A DNA stretch of 64,000 nt. It comes from VAZQ01 sp963827585. Its GTDB lineage: Bacteria > Pseudomonadota > Alphaproteobacteria > Rhizobiales > Xanthobacteraceae. Position 1 is the stretch's first letter, and every line of letters begins with the position of its first letter. Under the pieces are notes generated by a model. The model saw only the letters and a program-made list of their open reading frames with translations. It was not told the DNA's origin and did not search any database. This document shows, in pieces, positions 44,249-53,718 of the stretch. The translations under genes and the position numbers were made by a program. Where the stretch lies: the NCBI GenBank assembly GCA_963827585.1, contig CAWHCK010000059.1:124001-188000 (forward strand), written 5' to 3'.

Positions 44249-45220
44249 TCAATCCACCAGCTTGGCGCCCGAGGCCTTGATGACCTTGGCCCAGAGCGGG
44301 GTCTCCGACGCGATAGCGGCGGCGAACTGCGCGGGCGAGGTGCCCATCGGCACCAAGCCGAGCTCGTCGAATCGCTTGCGCACGTCGGGCAGCGCCAGGA
44401 TGCGCACCGCCTCGTGATGGAGCTTGGCAATGATCGGCTCCGGCGTGCCGGCCGGCGCCAGCAGCGCGAACCAGGCAGTGGCGTCGAAGCCCGGGAAGCC
44501 CGCTTCGACCATGGTCGGCAGGTCGGGCGATGACGGCGCGCGCGTGAGCGAGGTGACCGCGAGCGGGCGCACCTTGCCTTCGCGCGCGAGCGGCAGCGCC
44601 GAGACGGGACTGGAGAACACCATGGTCAGGCGACCGCCGAGCAGGTCCGGCATCACCGCCGCGATGCCGCGGTAGGGAACATGCTGGATATCGAGGCCGG
44701 CCATGGTCTTGTACAACTCGCCGGAGAGATGCTGAGTGGTGCCCACGCCGGCGGAGCCGAAGGTGAGCTTGCCGGGCTCCGCGCGCGCGAGCGCGGTGAG
44801 CTCGGCCACGCTCTTCGCCGGGACATCGTTGTTGACGACCAGAACGTTGGCGGTGAAGCAGAGCTGCGTGATCGGTGCGAAATCCTTTACCGGGTCGAAC
44901 GGCAGCTTCGGGTAGAGGCTCGGGTGGATGACGAACGGCCCGGACGTGCCGAGCAGGAGCGTGTAGCCGTCGGGCGCGGTCTTGGCGACGCGCTCGGTCG
45001 CCATGTTGCCGCCGGAGCCGGTGACGTTTTCGATGACAACCGGCTTGCCCCAGACCTCGGTGAGCTTGTCGCCGACCACCCGCGCAACGGTGTCGGCGGG
45101 ACCGCCGGGCACGAAGCCCACCAGGATGCGGAGCGGCTTGTCGGGATAGCCTGCCTGCGCAAACGCGTTGCCCGCCGTCAGCACCGCCGACAGCGTGGCC
45201 ACGATACCGATGGCCTTCAT
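44249..45220 (-). CDS. Bug/TctC-family solute-binding protein (tandem array 3)
   Basis: 323 aa. Signal peptide (IGIVATLSAVLTAGNAFAQ), then YPDKPLRILVGFVPGGPADT; further blocks are HVPYRGIAAVMPDLLGGR and PDLPTMVEAGFPGFD. ATG 45220 follows AGGGGA. It is the first-transcribed Bug gene of the tandem set and shares a 14-bp upstream motif with the amidohydrolase gene. A 31-bp piece of its coding sequence is duplicated at 39940-39970. Confidence 0.91.
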   Translation of the reverse strand: MKAIGIVATLSAVLTAGNAFAQAGYPDKPLRILVGFVPGGPADTVARVVGDKLTEVWGKPVVIENVTGSGGNMATERVAKTAPDGYTLLLGTSGPFVIHPSLYPKLPFDPVKDFAPITQLCFTANVLVVNNDVPAKSVAELTALARAEPGKLTFGSAGVGTTQHLSGELYKTMAGLDIQHVPYRGIAAVMPDLLGGRLTMVFSSPVSALPLAREGKVRPLAVTSLTRAPSSPDLPTMVEAGFPGFDATAWFALLAPAGTPEPIIAKLHHEAVRILALPDVRKRFDELGLVPMGTSPAQFAAAIASETPLWAKVIKASGAKLVD

Positions 45221-45301
45221 CGCCGTTCCCCTGTCGCTTTCGACAGATCAGGCCGCCGAGAAGAGCGCAAACCGCCGCGCCGGCGGCAGGACGGAAATCT
45301 C

Positions 45302-45315
45302 TGGACGTGTTGTTA
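45302..45315. promoter_or_regulatory. 14-bp motif shared by two upstream regions (site 1)
   Basis: TGGACGTGTTGTTA (plus strand; TAACAACACGTCCA read along the genes) begins 82 bp upstream of the Bug start at 45220. An identical 14-mer is at 46535-46548, 66 bp upstream of the amidohydrolase start. Candidate common regulatory site. Confidence 0.4.
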
Positions 45316-45449
45316 TTGGGGGCAGCCTAGCACGACGAGGCCGGCGGCGGAACCGGCCGGCGGCGCGACCCGTCGGGATTATCACCTTGAATAACCGGAC
45401 GCCCAGCCCGGTGGCGCAACTGTTCACGCCCGGGCGTCGCGAAGCCCTT

Positions 45450-46469
45450 CTACTTCACCAGCTTCACGCCGGTGACGGCTTCGAGATTCTTGTAGTCGAG
45501 CTTTTCGCGGTCGGCCTTGGGGATGTCGAGCGAATCGAGGATCTGCAGGGTGAGCCGCGGATACATCGTGCCGCCTTCCGGATCGAACGGGCAGTCGGAG
45601 GCGAACACGATCTTCTCCAGCGGGAAGAATTCGAGCCCGCATTTGGTGGCCGGCACGCCGCCGAACACCGCGGTGTCGGCGTAGAAGTCCTGCTTGAAAT
45701 AGTCGAGCGGCCGCTTCTTCAGGCTCTTGCGCAGCGCGACGTAATCCTCGTCGCTGGTGCGCGACCCCAGCACGTCCCAGCCCGGGCCGATGCGGCCTTC
45801 CAGCATCGGCACGATGCCGCCGAAATGGTGGGTGATGATCTTGAGGTTGGGATGGTCGTCCATGATCTTGGAGAACACGAGCCGCGCCATGGCGGTCGCG
45901 GTCTCGTAGGACCATCCGAACGTCCACCAGATCTCGTAGAGCGACTTCTTCTCGTCGATATAGTCCGGCATGTTGGCGCCGCGCGCCGGATGGATCCAGA
46001 TCGGCTTGCCGAGCTCGTTCATCTTCTTCCAGAACGGCAGATATTGCGGCCGGTCGAGCGGCTTGCCGACGACGTTGGTGTAGATCTGCACGCCGAGCGC
46101 GCCGAGCTTGATCGCGCGCTCCGCCTCGGCCGCGCCGGCGTCGGGCGCGTCGAGCGAGATCTGCGCGACCCAGCCGGGGAAATGGTCCTTCTCCTTGGCG
46201 ATCAATTCCGCGAAGCCGTCGTTGATGATGCGGATGAGCTCGTCGATCTGCGCCGGGCTCTTGGCGAAGCTCTCGACCGGCGGCTGCGGGTAGGACAGGA
46301 TCTGCTGATAGTCCTTGTGGCCGTCGACGATCTTCTTGCGATAGTCGAGATCGAACAGCGCCGGCAGCGACCGCACGCGCTTGCCCATGTCCTTATAGTC
46401 GCCCGCGACTTCGTTCATCTTGTCGAAGAATTTTTTCGGGAAGAAGTGGGTATACGCGTCGATCCGCAT
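45450..46469 (-). CDS. Amidohydrolase family protein (ACMSD-like)
   Basis: 339 aa metal-dependent hydrolase/decarboxylase of the amidohydrolase_2 (ACMSD, gamma-resorcylate decarboxylase) group. MRIDAYTHFFP at the N-terminus gives the first ligand (here Thr-His rather than HxH). GKPIWIHPARGANMPDYID, KIITHHFGGIVPMLEGRI and VFASDCPFDPEGGTMYPRL carry the later His and Asp. ATG 46469 follows GGAGGA. Relatives decarboxylate aromatic or muconate-type acids. Adjacent Bug genes could import its substrate (inference). Confidence 0.88.
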   Translation of the reverse strand: MRIDAYTHFFPKKFFDKMNEVAGDYKDMGKRVRSLPALFDLDYRKKIVDGHKDYQQILSYPQPPVESFAKSPAQIDELIRIINDGFAELIAKEKDHFPGWVAQISLDAPDAGAAEAERAIKLGALGVQIYTNVVGKPLDRPQYLPFWKKMNELGKPIWIHPARGANMPDYIDEKKSLYEIWWTFGWSYETATAMARLVFSKIMDDHPNLKIITHHFGGIVPMLEGRIGPGWDVLGSRTSDEDYVALRKSLKKRPLDYFKQDFYADTAVFGGVPATKCGLEFFPLEKIVFASDCPFDPEGGTMYPRLTLQILDSLDIPKADREKLDYKNLEAVTGVKLVK

Positions 46470-46534
46470 CTGCGGTCCTCCAGCCTGTCCTGACGTGAAT
46501 GTCGGGCGCCGTGGGCGCCGCTAAGGGGGTCGAG

Positions 46535-46548
46535 TGGACGTGTTGTTA
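46535..46548. promoter_or_regulatory. 14-bp motif shared by two upstream regions (site 2)
   Basis: The same TGGACGTGTTGTTA as at 45302-45315, here 66 bp upstream of the amidohydrolase start on the same strand. Confidence 0.4.
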
Positions 46549-46600
46549 CCCGCTCGACGGGCGAGAGTCCATCATGGGGACGCCGCGCAGCTGTCGTGCT

Positions 46601-46682
46601 GTCGCCCCCGCGAAAGCGGGGGCCCATCGTGCCACATACGCAAGCCTCTGGAATGATGGGTCCCCGCTTTCGCGGGGACGAC
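46601..46682. repeat. Palindromic intergenic repeat, family D
   Basis: Arms GTCGCCCCCGCGAAAGCGGG (from 46601) and TCCCCGCTTTCGCGGGGAC (from 46661). When read through from iorB it encodes the familiar PRESGDPSF...WAPAFAGAT peptide pattern. It lies between the amidohydrolase start and the iorB end. Confidence 0.8.
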
Positions 46683-46709
46683 GAGCTCGGAGGTCGCGAG
46701 ATTCCCGCC

Positions 46710-48258
46710 TTACTCGGCGGCGATGCTGAGGCTCGAGTTCGCGCTCGAGCTCGGCGAGGCAGCGCGTGAGCGCCTCGCCCTCGGGGTCGAGCAAGGCGGC
46801 GGCGCGGGCGCTCGCGATGGCGTCGATGCCCGCCCGCAGCGGGATGCGTCCCTCCAGCACCGGACCGATGATGCGGGTCTCGATCAGGCGGTAATTGGCG
46901 CTGCCGCGCTTCAAGGTATCGCCGTAGCCCTTGATCAGCCGCGCGCATTCCGCGACCTCGAGCGCAAGATCGCCCGAGCAGCGCGCCGCCGCGACGACGA
47001 GGCCGAGCCAAGCTTCGATCGCGCGCTGCTCCTCCTGGAAACGGTACGATCTCGGACGCCAGCCGCGCAGCGCGGCCAGAACCCGGAAGCGCAGGAAGCC
47101 GGTAACCGACGCGCTGTTGACCTCCATTCCCCAATGCACGCGCTCGATCAAGCCGTGCCGCGCGGCGAAGGCGAGGATGCGCTTGGCCAGCCAAGGCGGA
47201 AGGATCGAGCACATTTCCTCGATCCCGGGCTTGAGGAACTCGGTCACCGTGAACGGCTCGCCCGGCTTCACGCCCATGTCGGCGGCGATGCGCTCAAGGC
47301 GCGCCGGATCGATCTTGGCCTGCGCGACGCGGATCACGTCCTCATATGACATCCGCACGGCAAGATGGCGCGCGGTCTCCCGCAACAGGCGCCCGCCGGC
47401 CTGGGCACGCGCGTCGGCGGTGCGGATCGGCGCCAGCCGGTCGAGATAAAGCTGCGCATAGCCGAGGTCCTGATAGGCGACGAGCCGCCGCGCGCCTTCG
47501 ACGATCATCTCGCGGGCGGGCGCCGGCATGTCGGCCACGATCGCGCGCTCGAGATCGGCGAGCGAGGACGCGTCGCCACGATCGCGCTTGGCAGCCTCGC
47601 GCTCGGCATCCGCGGCACTGGCCCGTTGCACCGCCTCGAGCCCGGTGCGGAAGCCCCTGAGGTTGGCATCGACGGCCTTGCCGTCGGCACGGATCGCGTT
47701 CTCGAAAGCCGCTGCCGGAATCGGCAGCCGTCCGCAGCCGGCGATGATCCCGAGCATGACCGCGTTGATCATCGCGCCGCTCTGCCTGGCCAGCGCTTCC
47801 ATGTCGAGGAGGTGGTGGGCCTGCGCATGCGTCTCGATCGCCTTGACCAGCCGCGCGCCGTCGTAGCGGCCGTCGGCCATCGCCATCTTCTCCACGACCA
47901 GATAGGAGCGGCCGGTCGAGGCCAGCATCAGCGTGCGGTCGGGGGTGACGAACCCTGCGGCGATGGTGCGGCCCGCTTCCAGGAGCTCGCTCGCCAGCAC
48001 GATGTCGACGTCGCCGACGCCGGGCGCGAGCGCCAGCACCGGCCGCTTGCCGGCGAGCTCGCGCCACGGCACCGGCATGATCTCGATGTAATAGGTGGTG
48101 GCGCCGGTGCGCTGGGCGACGCCGGGGATCGACGTCGACTGCACGGGAAAGCCCTGCTGCGACGCCGCCGCGACGATCCAGTCCGTGAGCACGCCGCCGC
48201 CTTCGCCGCCGAGCGCGGCGATCAGGATGGTGATGGGCCGCGCCTGCGGAGCGTTCAT
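46710..48258 (-). CDS. iorB: Indolepyruvate oxidoreductase subunit beta IorB, 3' frameshift
   Basis: About 516 aa, the long proteobacterial form. The N-terminal gamma-type domain starts ILIAALGGEGGGVLTDWIV, followed by QRTGATTYYIEI. It partners IorA in converting aryl pyruvates (indolepyruvate, phenylpyruvate) to aryl-acetyl-CoA with reduction of ferredoxin. Near 46729-46733 one extra C breaks the frame. Removing it gives a natural ending LELSIAAE with TAA at 46712-46710. Without correction the frame reads 164 bp further through the family D repeat, adding an artificial Arg/Pro-rich tail to 46546. ATG 48258 overlaps the iorA stop (ATGA). Confidence 0.85.
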
Positions 48259-50399
48259 GCCCGCGCCTCCGCGCGGCCGCCTCCGAACCAGCCGATCACG
48301 GCCTGGCGCATGCGATGGAGCGCGCGATCCCACCGGTTCGGGTTGCGGATGATCTCGGCGCGATAGAACGACGGACACAGCACCGCGGCGTGGGCCACCT
48401 CGCCGCACAGCCCGCAGCCGACGCAGCTTTCGATCACGGTCGCGACCGGGTCGCTGCGCAGCGGATCGGGATTGGGCTTGACCGTGAGCGAGGGGCAGCC
48501 GGACAGCCTGATGCAGGAATGGTCGCCGGTGCAGATCTCGTCGTCGACCCCGAAGCGCACCCGCACCACGCGCTCGCCGCGCTTGAGCTTCTCGGCATCC
48601 TCGGCGCGGACGCGGCGCTGGCGCGCAAGCTGGCATTCGCCGTCGGCGATGATCACCTTGAGGCCGCGCTCGGCGGTGCGCATGGCCTCTTTCAGCGTCT
48701 TCGTCATCTTGGCGACGCTGTAGCTGCGCACGGTGCGCAGCCATTTGACGCCGAGCGAGCGCAGCGTCTGCTCGATGGTCATGCCGGTCGGGCGTGCCGC
48801 TGCGGTTCGGCGCTGCTCGAGGGCAGATACTGCTGGCCGGTGGCGGAGGCGTAGCCGTTCTGCATCACGATCAGCACGCCGTCGCCTTTGTTGAACAGGT
48901 TCGAGGCGACGCCGGTGATGAGGCCGTTGTGCCAGAACCCGCCGTCGCCCATGATAGAGATCGGGCGGCGGTCCATGTTGGGGCCGACCGCGGCCGCGCT
49001 GGCGAGCGACATGCCGTAGCCGAGGATGGAATTGCCGAGGCTGAACGGCGCGAAGGTCGCGAACGAATGGCAGCCGATGTCGGCGCTGATATGGGTCGGC
49101 CCGAGCTCGCGCTGCATCAGCTTGATGGCGGCGAACACCGGGCGCTCGGGACAGCCGGTGCAGAAATTCGGCGGCCGCGCCGGGATGTCGCCGACCCCCG
49201 CGACCGCGCCGGCCTTGTGCGCGAGCATCGCCTGGTGCGCGCCGCGATGGCCTCGGCGTCGATTCCGCCCGGCCGCGTCTGCGCGAGGAAGGCGGCAAGA
49301 CCCTTGAGCAGCACCTCCGAGGTATATTCGCCGGCGTTCGGCAGGCAGCCCTTGCCGAGCACGCGGGTCTGGATGTCGGCGCGGCGCAGCTCGACGTTGA
49401 CCTTCTGCTCGATATAGTCGGGCTGAGCCCTCCTCGACCACGAGCACCGCGCGCTTGCCGACGCAGAATTCGCGCAGCTCTTCGGGCACCAGCGGATAGG
49501 CGGCGTTGAGCACTAGAACGGGATGCGGGTGGCGCCGAAGAGGTCGGCGAGATCCGAGCCGGGAGAGCGCGCGCAGCACGCCGTTGGTGAGCCCGCCCAT
49601 GACGATGATGCCGACCTCGTCGAGGTCTCCCGCGATCACCTCGTTGAGCTTGCGCTCGCGGATGAAGGCTTGCGCCGCGGGCAGGCGCTCTTCGACCTTG
49701 AGCCGTTCCTGCGAAAAGATGACCGGCGGATGCGCGAGCCGTGCCGTACTCGAAGCGCGGCGGGCCGGCAATGCGGTTGATGCCGGAAAAGCCGGCGCGG
49801 AGATTGGCCTTGGTCTTGAACTCGCCGGTGACATGACAGGCGCGGATGCGCAGCTCCATCATCACGGGCGCATGGCTCGCCTCCGAGAGCTCGAAGCCTT
49901 CCTCGACCATGCGCACGATGGTGGGAAGGTCGGGGCGAGGATCGAGCAGCCACATCGACGACTTCATCGCATAGGCGTAGGAGCGCTCCTGGATCACGCT
50001 CGCGCCCTCGCCGTAATCCTCGCCCAGGATGATCATCACGCCGCCGACGACGCCGGGCGAGGCGAGGTTCGAGAGCGCGTCGGCCGCGACGTTGGTGCCG
50101 ACGATCGATTTCCAGGTCACCGCGCCGCGCAGCGGGTAGTTGATGGAGGCGCCGAGCATGGCGGCGGCGGAGGCCTCGTTGGTGCAGGTCTCGAGATGCA
50201 CGCCGAGGTCGCCGATGATGTCCTCGGCGTCGACCAGGACGTCGAGCAGGTGCGACACCGGCGCGCCCTGGTAGCCGCCGACATAGCTCACCCCCGACTG
50301 CAGCAAGGCCTTGGTCACTGCGAGGATGCCTTCGCCGTGGAAGGTCTCGCCGTCGCCGAGCTTGAGCGCCTGCACCTCTTTCTTGAAGGAGCGTTCCAT
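48255..50399 (-). pseudogene. iorA: Indolepyruvate ferredoxin oxidoreductase subunit alpha IorA, multiple frame breaks
   Basis: 714 codons in total, normal for IorA, but homology hops between frames. The N-terminal TPP/pyrimidine-binding part is intact (AVTKALLQSGVSYVGGYQGA, NEASAAAMLGASINYPLRG). After PPRFEYG (~49742) the frame changes and FSQERLKVEERLPAAQ follows. More single-base breaks lie near 49560, 49514, 49430, 49230 and 48790-48810. The TPP-binding IMGDGGFWHNG and the C-terminal [4Fe-4S] region (CTGDHSC, LSGCP, CVGCGLCG, CPSF) are conserved. Each break is a one-base indel, so assembly error is likely; if real, the gene is dead. ATG 50399 is the start. Confidence 0.85.
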
Positions 50400-50504
50400 C
50401 GCCTGTCCTGTGCGCGCAGGACCTACATCTATAACGGCTCTAAAGCGAATGCTACGGGGCGGCGGCGTGCGCGCAGGCCGGCGGGCGCGCGGGCACCCAT
50501 GGCG

Positions 50505-50645
50505 TCAGACCACGCCGCTGTCCTCAATCAGCGCGCGCAGGAACGCGGGTGGTCAGCCTCCTCGCGGCTGAAATTGATGGATTTCGATATCGCGGCAAGA
50601 AACGGAGTTTGTGCCGCCGCATTCCGGATTACCCGTCGCGCAGGT
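50505..50645 (-). pseudogene. C-terminal remnant of an unidentified gene
   Basis: The minus strand reads about 45 coding-like residues, including AAAQTPFLAAISKSINFSR, and with one base added at ~50550 continues as FLRALIEDSGVV to a stop at 50505-50507. Upstream it hits a stop near 50650. The pattern looks like a true protein C-terminus, but I cannot name the family. The rest of the 50400-50695 spacer holds nothing else. Confidence 0.35.
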
Positions 50646-50695
50646 CATCGACTGAGGTCAGTGACTTTCAACACCAGACAAGAAAGGGTATCCGA

Positions 50696-51142
50696 ATGAG
50701 CAAGGAAGATAACAAGGCCATCGTCGGCCGGTGGTTCACCGAATTCTGGGGTAAGACCTGCAATCTCGGCGTCGTGGACGAACTCGCAGCGCCCGATATG
50801 CTCCTGCAGTACTCCTTGCACGAACCGCGCCGTGGTTGTGACGACATCAAGGCGTTCATGACCGATTTTCGCACAGCGTTCCCCGATCTCAACTTCTGGG
50901 GCACTGCAGACCTGATCGCCGAAGGCGACTATGTCGTCGGCCAGTGGGAAGGCGGTGGCACTCATACCGGTCCGGCCTTCAGTGATTTCCTGATGGGGTC
51001 GCTGCCCGCCGCGACCGGCCGGAAGATGCATTTCACCGGCACCACGGTTCTGCGCATCAAGAACGGCAAGATCGCGCAGGAGATCGGTCTCGACGACGGC
51101 GTGAAGGCGCTGACCCAACTCGGCCTTATCAAGGCCGCCTGA
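50696..51142 (+). CDS. SnoaL-like polyketide cyclase / ester cyclase family protein
   Basis: 148 aa, NTF2-like fold. Start MSKEDNKAIVGRWF with AAAGGG upstream. Blocks DDIKAFMTDFRTAFPDLNFW, GDYVVGQWEGGGTHTG and a C-terminal KIAQEIGLDDGVKALTQLGL are typical of SnoaL-like domains. No signal peptide, so cytosolic. Members isomerise or hydrolyse small cyclic substrates, and many have no known function. Followed by a good terminator. Confidence 0.85.
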   Translation: MSKEDNKAIVGRWFTEFWGKTCNLGVVDELAAPDMLLQYSLHEPRRGCDDIKAFMTDFRTAFPDLNFWGTADLIAEGDYVVGQWEGGGTHTGPAFSDFLMGSLPAATGRKMHFTGTTVLRIKNGKIAQEIGLDDGVKALTQLGLIKAA

Positions 51143-51192
51143 TCGAAGGCAGCCGCCCATCCTTTCGGCGACGGCTTCCTCCCAATCTCAAA

Positions 51193-51224
51193 AGAGGCCC
51201 GCACGATCCTTCGTGCGGCCCTCT
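51193..51224 (+). terminator. Terminator-like hairpin after the SnoaL-like gene
   Basis: AGAGGCCCGCACGA / TCGTGCGGCCCTCT pair over 14 positions with one mismatch and a 4-base loop, followed by GATGTTTG. Fifty bases after the stop at 51142. Bases 51225-51445 then hold no recognisable gene. Confidence 0.65.
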
Positions 51225-51445
51225 GATGTTTGCGCACTCGCTCGCCGCTTCGGCGAACTGGATGCAGTTCGGGCCGGTGCAAACGACTGTGCCGCCAACG
51301 CGAAAGCCTTGGCCATCCGTGTCCTTGCGTCATCAGAAGCAATGGCACGCTCTCCGGCTACCGCTGGATATCGAGCGGGGGTGAACGCCTTGCCGTGACG
51401 CCGGCAATTCCGTAATTGCAACAACTGCTTCTTCGATGCCACAGA

Positions 51446-52529
51446 ATGGGCGGCGGCTTGCGCACCCTCGAAGACAGAACCTTCCTATGGCTGATCGTCG
51501 CGATCTCCGTGGCGTTCGCCTGGATCCTCTGGCCGTTCTACGGCGCGGTTCTCTGGGCAACGATCCTGGCCATCGTCTTTGCGCCGGTTTATCAGCGGCT
51601 GGCGAAGTCCATGCGGCAGCGGCGCAACCTGGCGGCCCTCGCCACAGTCACGATCATCGTGGCGATCGTCATCCTGCCGGCGACGCTGATCGCCGCAGCC
51701 TTGGTGCAGGAAGCATCAGGCCTGTACGAGAGGTTCCGCTCCGGTGAATTCAATTTCGCCCGCAATTTTCAGCAGGTCCTGGACGCGTTGCCGGCATGGG
51801 TGACCAATCTGCTCGATCGCTTCGGGCTGACCGACCTTGCCACGGTGCAGGAAAAACTGGCCGACGTTCTCATGAGAGGGCAGCCAGTTCCTTGCCACCC
51901 ATGCCATCAATATCGGCCAGACGACATTCGAGCTCATCGTCAGACTTTTCATCATGCTGTATCTGCTCTTCTTCCTGCTGCGCGACGGGGATGAGCTGTT
52001 TCGGACCATCAAGGACGCCGTTCCGCTCGGCGCCGAGCACCAGCGTGCCGTCTTCAGCAAGTTCGCCACCGTCATCCGCGCCACCGTCAAAGGCACCATC
52101 GTCATCGCCATCCTGCAAGGTGCCCTCGGCGGCCTGATCTTCTGGTTCCTGGGAATCCGCGCGGCGCTCCTGTGGGCGGTGTTGATGGCGTTTCTGTCGC
52201 TTCTGCCCGCGGTCGGCGCCGCCTTGGTCTGGGTGCCCGTCGCCGTCTATTTCCTGGTGACGGGCGCCGTTTGGGAGGGACTTGTCCTGATCGCGTACGG
52301 CGTCCTCGTCATCGGCCTGGTGGACAATCTCTTGCGTCCAATCCTGGTCGGCGCCGATACCAAGATGCCCGACTACGTGGTGCTGATCTCCACGCTGGGC
52401 GGACTCGAGGTCTTCGGCATGAACGGCATCGTCCTGGGACCGGTGATCGCGGCGATGTTCATGGTCGTCTGGGACATTTTCGCCGCAGCGAACCGGCGGA
52501 AGCCCCCATCGGCCGGCAAAGCCGGCTGA
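51446..52529 (+). CDS. AI-2E family transporter, one frameshift
   Basis: About 360 aa inner-membrane protein of the AI-2E/PerM family (UPF0118). The N-terminal half (RTFLWLIVAISVAFAWILWP) runs to ~51875. One extra base in ATGAGAGGG (51870-51880) breaks the frame, and SQFLATHAINIGQTTFEL, FIMLYLLFFLLRDGDELF and the C-terminal helices (GLVDNLLRPILVGADTKMP) follow in the next frame to 52529. Members include autoinducer-2 exporters and Na+/H+ antiporters. The ATG at 51446 is a guess. Confidence 0.82.
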
Positions 52530-52588
52530 CGGCAACGGCGAAACAGCAGGCTTGGCTGGCGTAGCGACGATGCCGAGCCAGTTGCCGC

Positions 52589-53662
52589 CTACATTGCGCG
52601 CCGGGGTGCCGCCTGGAGAAACTCCTGCAGCTGTTGCTTCCATAACTTCGCCATTCCGGTGGTGCCGTGGCCGCGCGTCTCCTCGCTCGCCGGTATCAGA
52701 TACATGCGGCCGTTCTTGATGCGCTTGAGCTCGCGCTCCATGATTCCGAGCTCCGGTGGATTGCGCTCGTCGTCGGCGGAATTGATGGCCAGCAGCGCGG
52801 CCTGCACGCGTTCCAGCCGCGGCGACGGGTTGTAGTCGCGCGAAGCCTCCCACTGATACAGGAAGTCGTTGGCATCGGCCCGAAACGGTGCGGCCAGGCG
52901 ATCGTCGAGCAACTTGTCGGCTTGCTCGCGCGTGGGCGCCGTCTTGTAGTGCGCCTGTGTCCCGCCGTTGGTTGCGATGCCGAAGAACACGTTGGCCACC
53001 TTCAGCGCGCGCGGCTGCGTGGTGTAGTCGCCGTTGTTCCAATCGGGATCGTTGCGGACGGCGTCGATCAGCATGCGCCGCATCATCCAGTTACGGCCCG
53101 ACATTTCGGTCGGCTGCGATGCCATGGGCACCAGCGCGTCCATGACGTCGGGATAGTTCACGCCCCAGATCCAGGTGTGCATGCCGCCCATCGAATTGCC
53201 CAGCACGAGGCGCAGGTGGCGGATGCCGAGGCCTTCGGTCACCAGCCTGTATTGCGCGGCGACCATGTCATCGTAATTGTATCTCGGGAACTTGGCGCGC
53301 AAGCCATCGGACGGTTTGGACGACTTTCCGGCGCCGATGGCGTCCGGGAGGATGATGAAGTACTTGCTCGCATCCAGCGGCTGGCCGGGACCGAACAGCT
53401 CGCCCGCGAATGCGGGCGTCAGCATGCCGGTGCCGGAGCCGGTGGTGCCGTGGAGAACCAGCACAGGCTGTCCAGAGGGGGCGCCGATCGTCGTGTAGTG
53501 CAGCCGCAGTTCGGCCATGACCTCGCCGGTGTGAAAGCGGAAATCGCGCGCGATCCAGTCGCCTTCCTTCGGTGCGGGATAGTCAGCCGCCGAGGCCGCA
53601 AGCGCGATCAGGGTCAGAGCCACGCTCGTTGCCGTCCGCAACAGCAAGCCCGGGGTCTTCAT
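52589..53662 (-). CDS. Secreted alpha/beta-fold hydrolase (MetX-like)
   Basis: 357 aa. Signal peptide (LLRTATSVALTLIALAASAA), then an alpha/beta hydrolase resembling homoserine O-acetyltransferases in layout. Oxyanion region LVLHGTTGSG, nucleophile elbow LGNSMGGMHTW, Asp in NSADDERNPPELG, His in EETRGHGTTG. The signal peptide argues against biosynthetic MetX function and for a periplasmic esterase-like role. ATG 53662 follows GGGAGG. Substrate unknown. Confidence 0.88.
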   Translation of the reverse strand: MKTPGLLLRTATSVALTLIALAASAADYPAPKEGDWIARDFRFHTGEVMAELRLHYTTIGAPSGQPVLVLHGTTGSGTGMLTPAFAGELFGPGQPLDASKYFIILPDAIGAGKSSKPSDGLRAKFPRYNYDDMVAAQYRLVTEGLGIRHLRLVLGNSMGGMHTWIWGVNYPDVMDALVPMASQPTEMSGRNWMMRRMLIDAVRNDPDWNNGDYTTQPRALKVANVFFGIATNGGTQAHYKTAPTREQADKLLDDRLAAPFRADANDFLYQWEASRDYNPSPRLERVQAALLAINSADDERNPPELGIMERELKRIKNGRMYLIPASEETRGHGTTGMAKLWKQQLQEFLQAAPRRAM

Positions 53663-53718
53663 ATCAGCCTCCCTTGTTAAGCCGGTTCAGCATCGCTCCG
53701 TTTTCGCTGCGCTCAACG

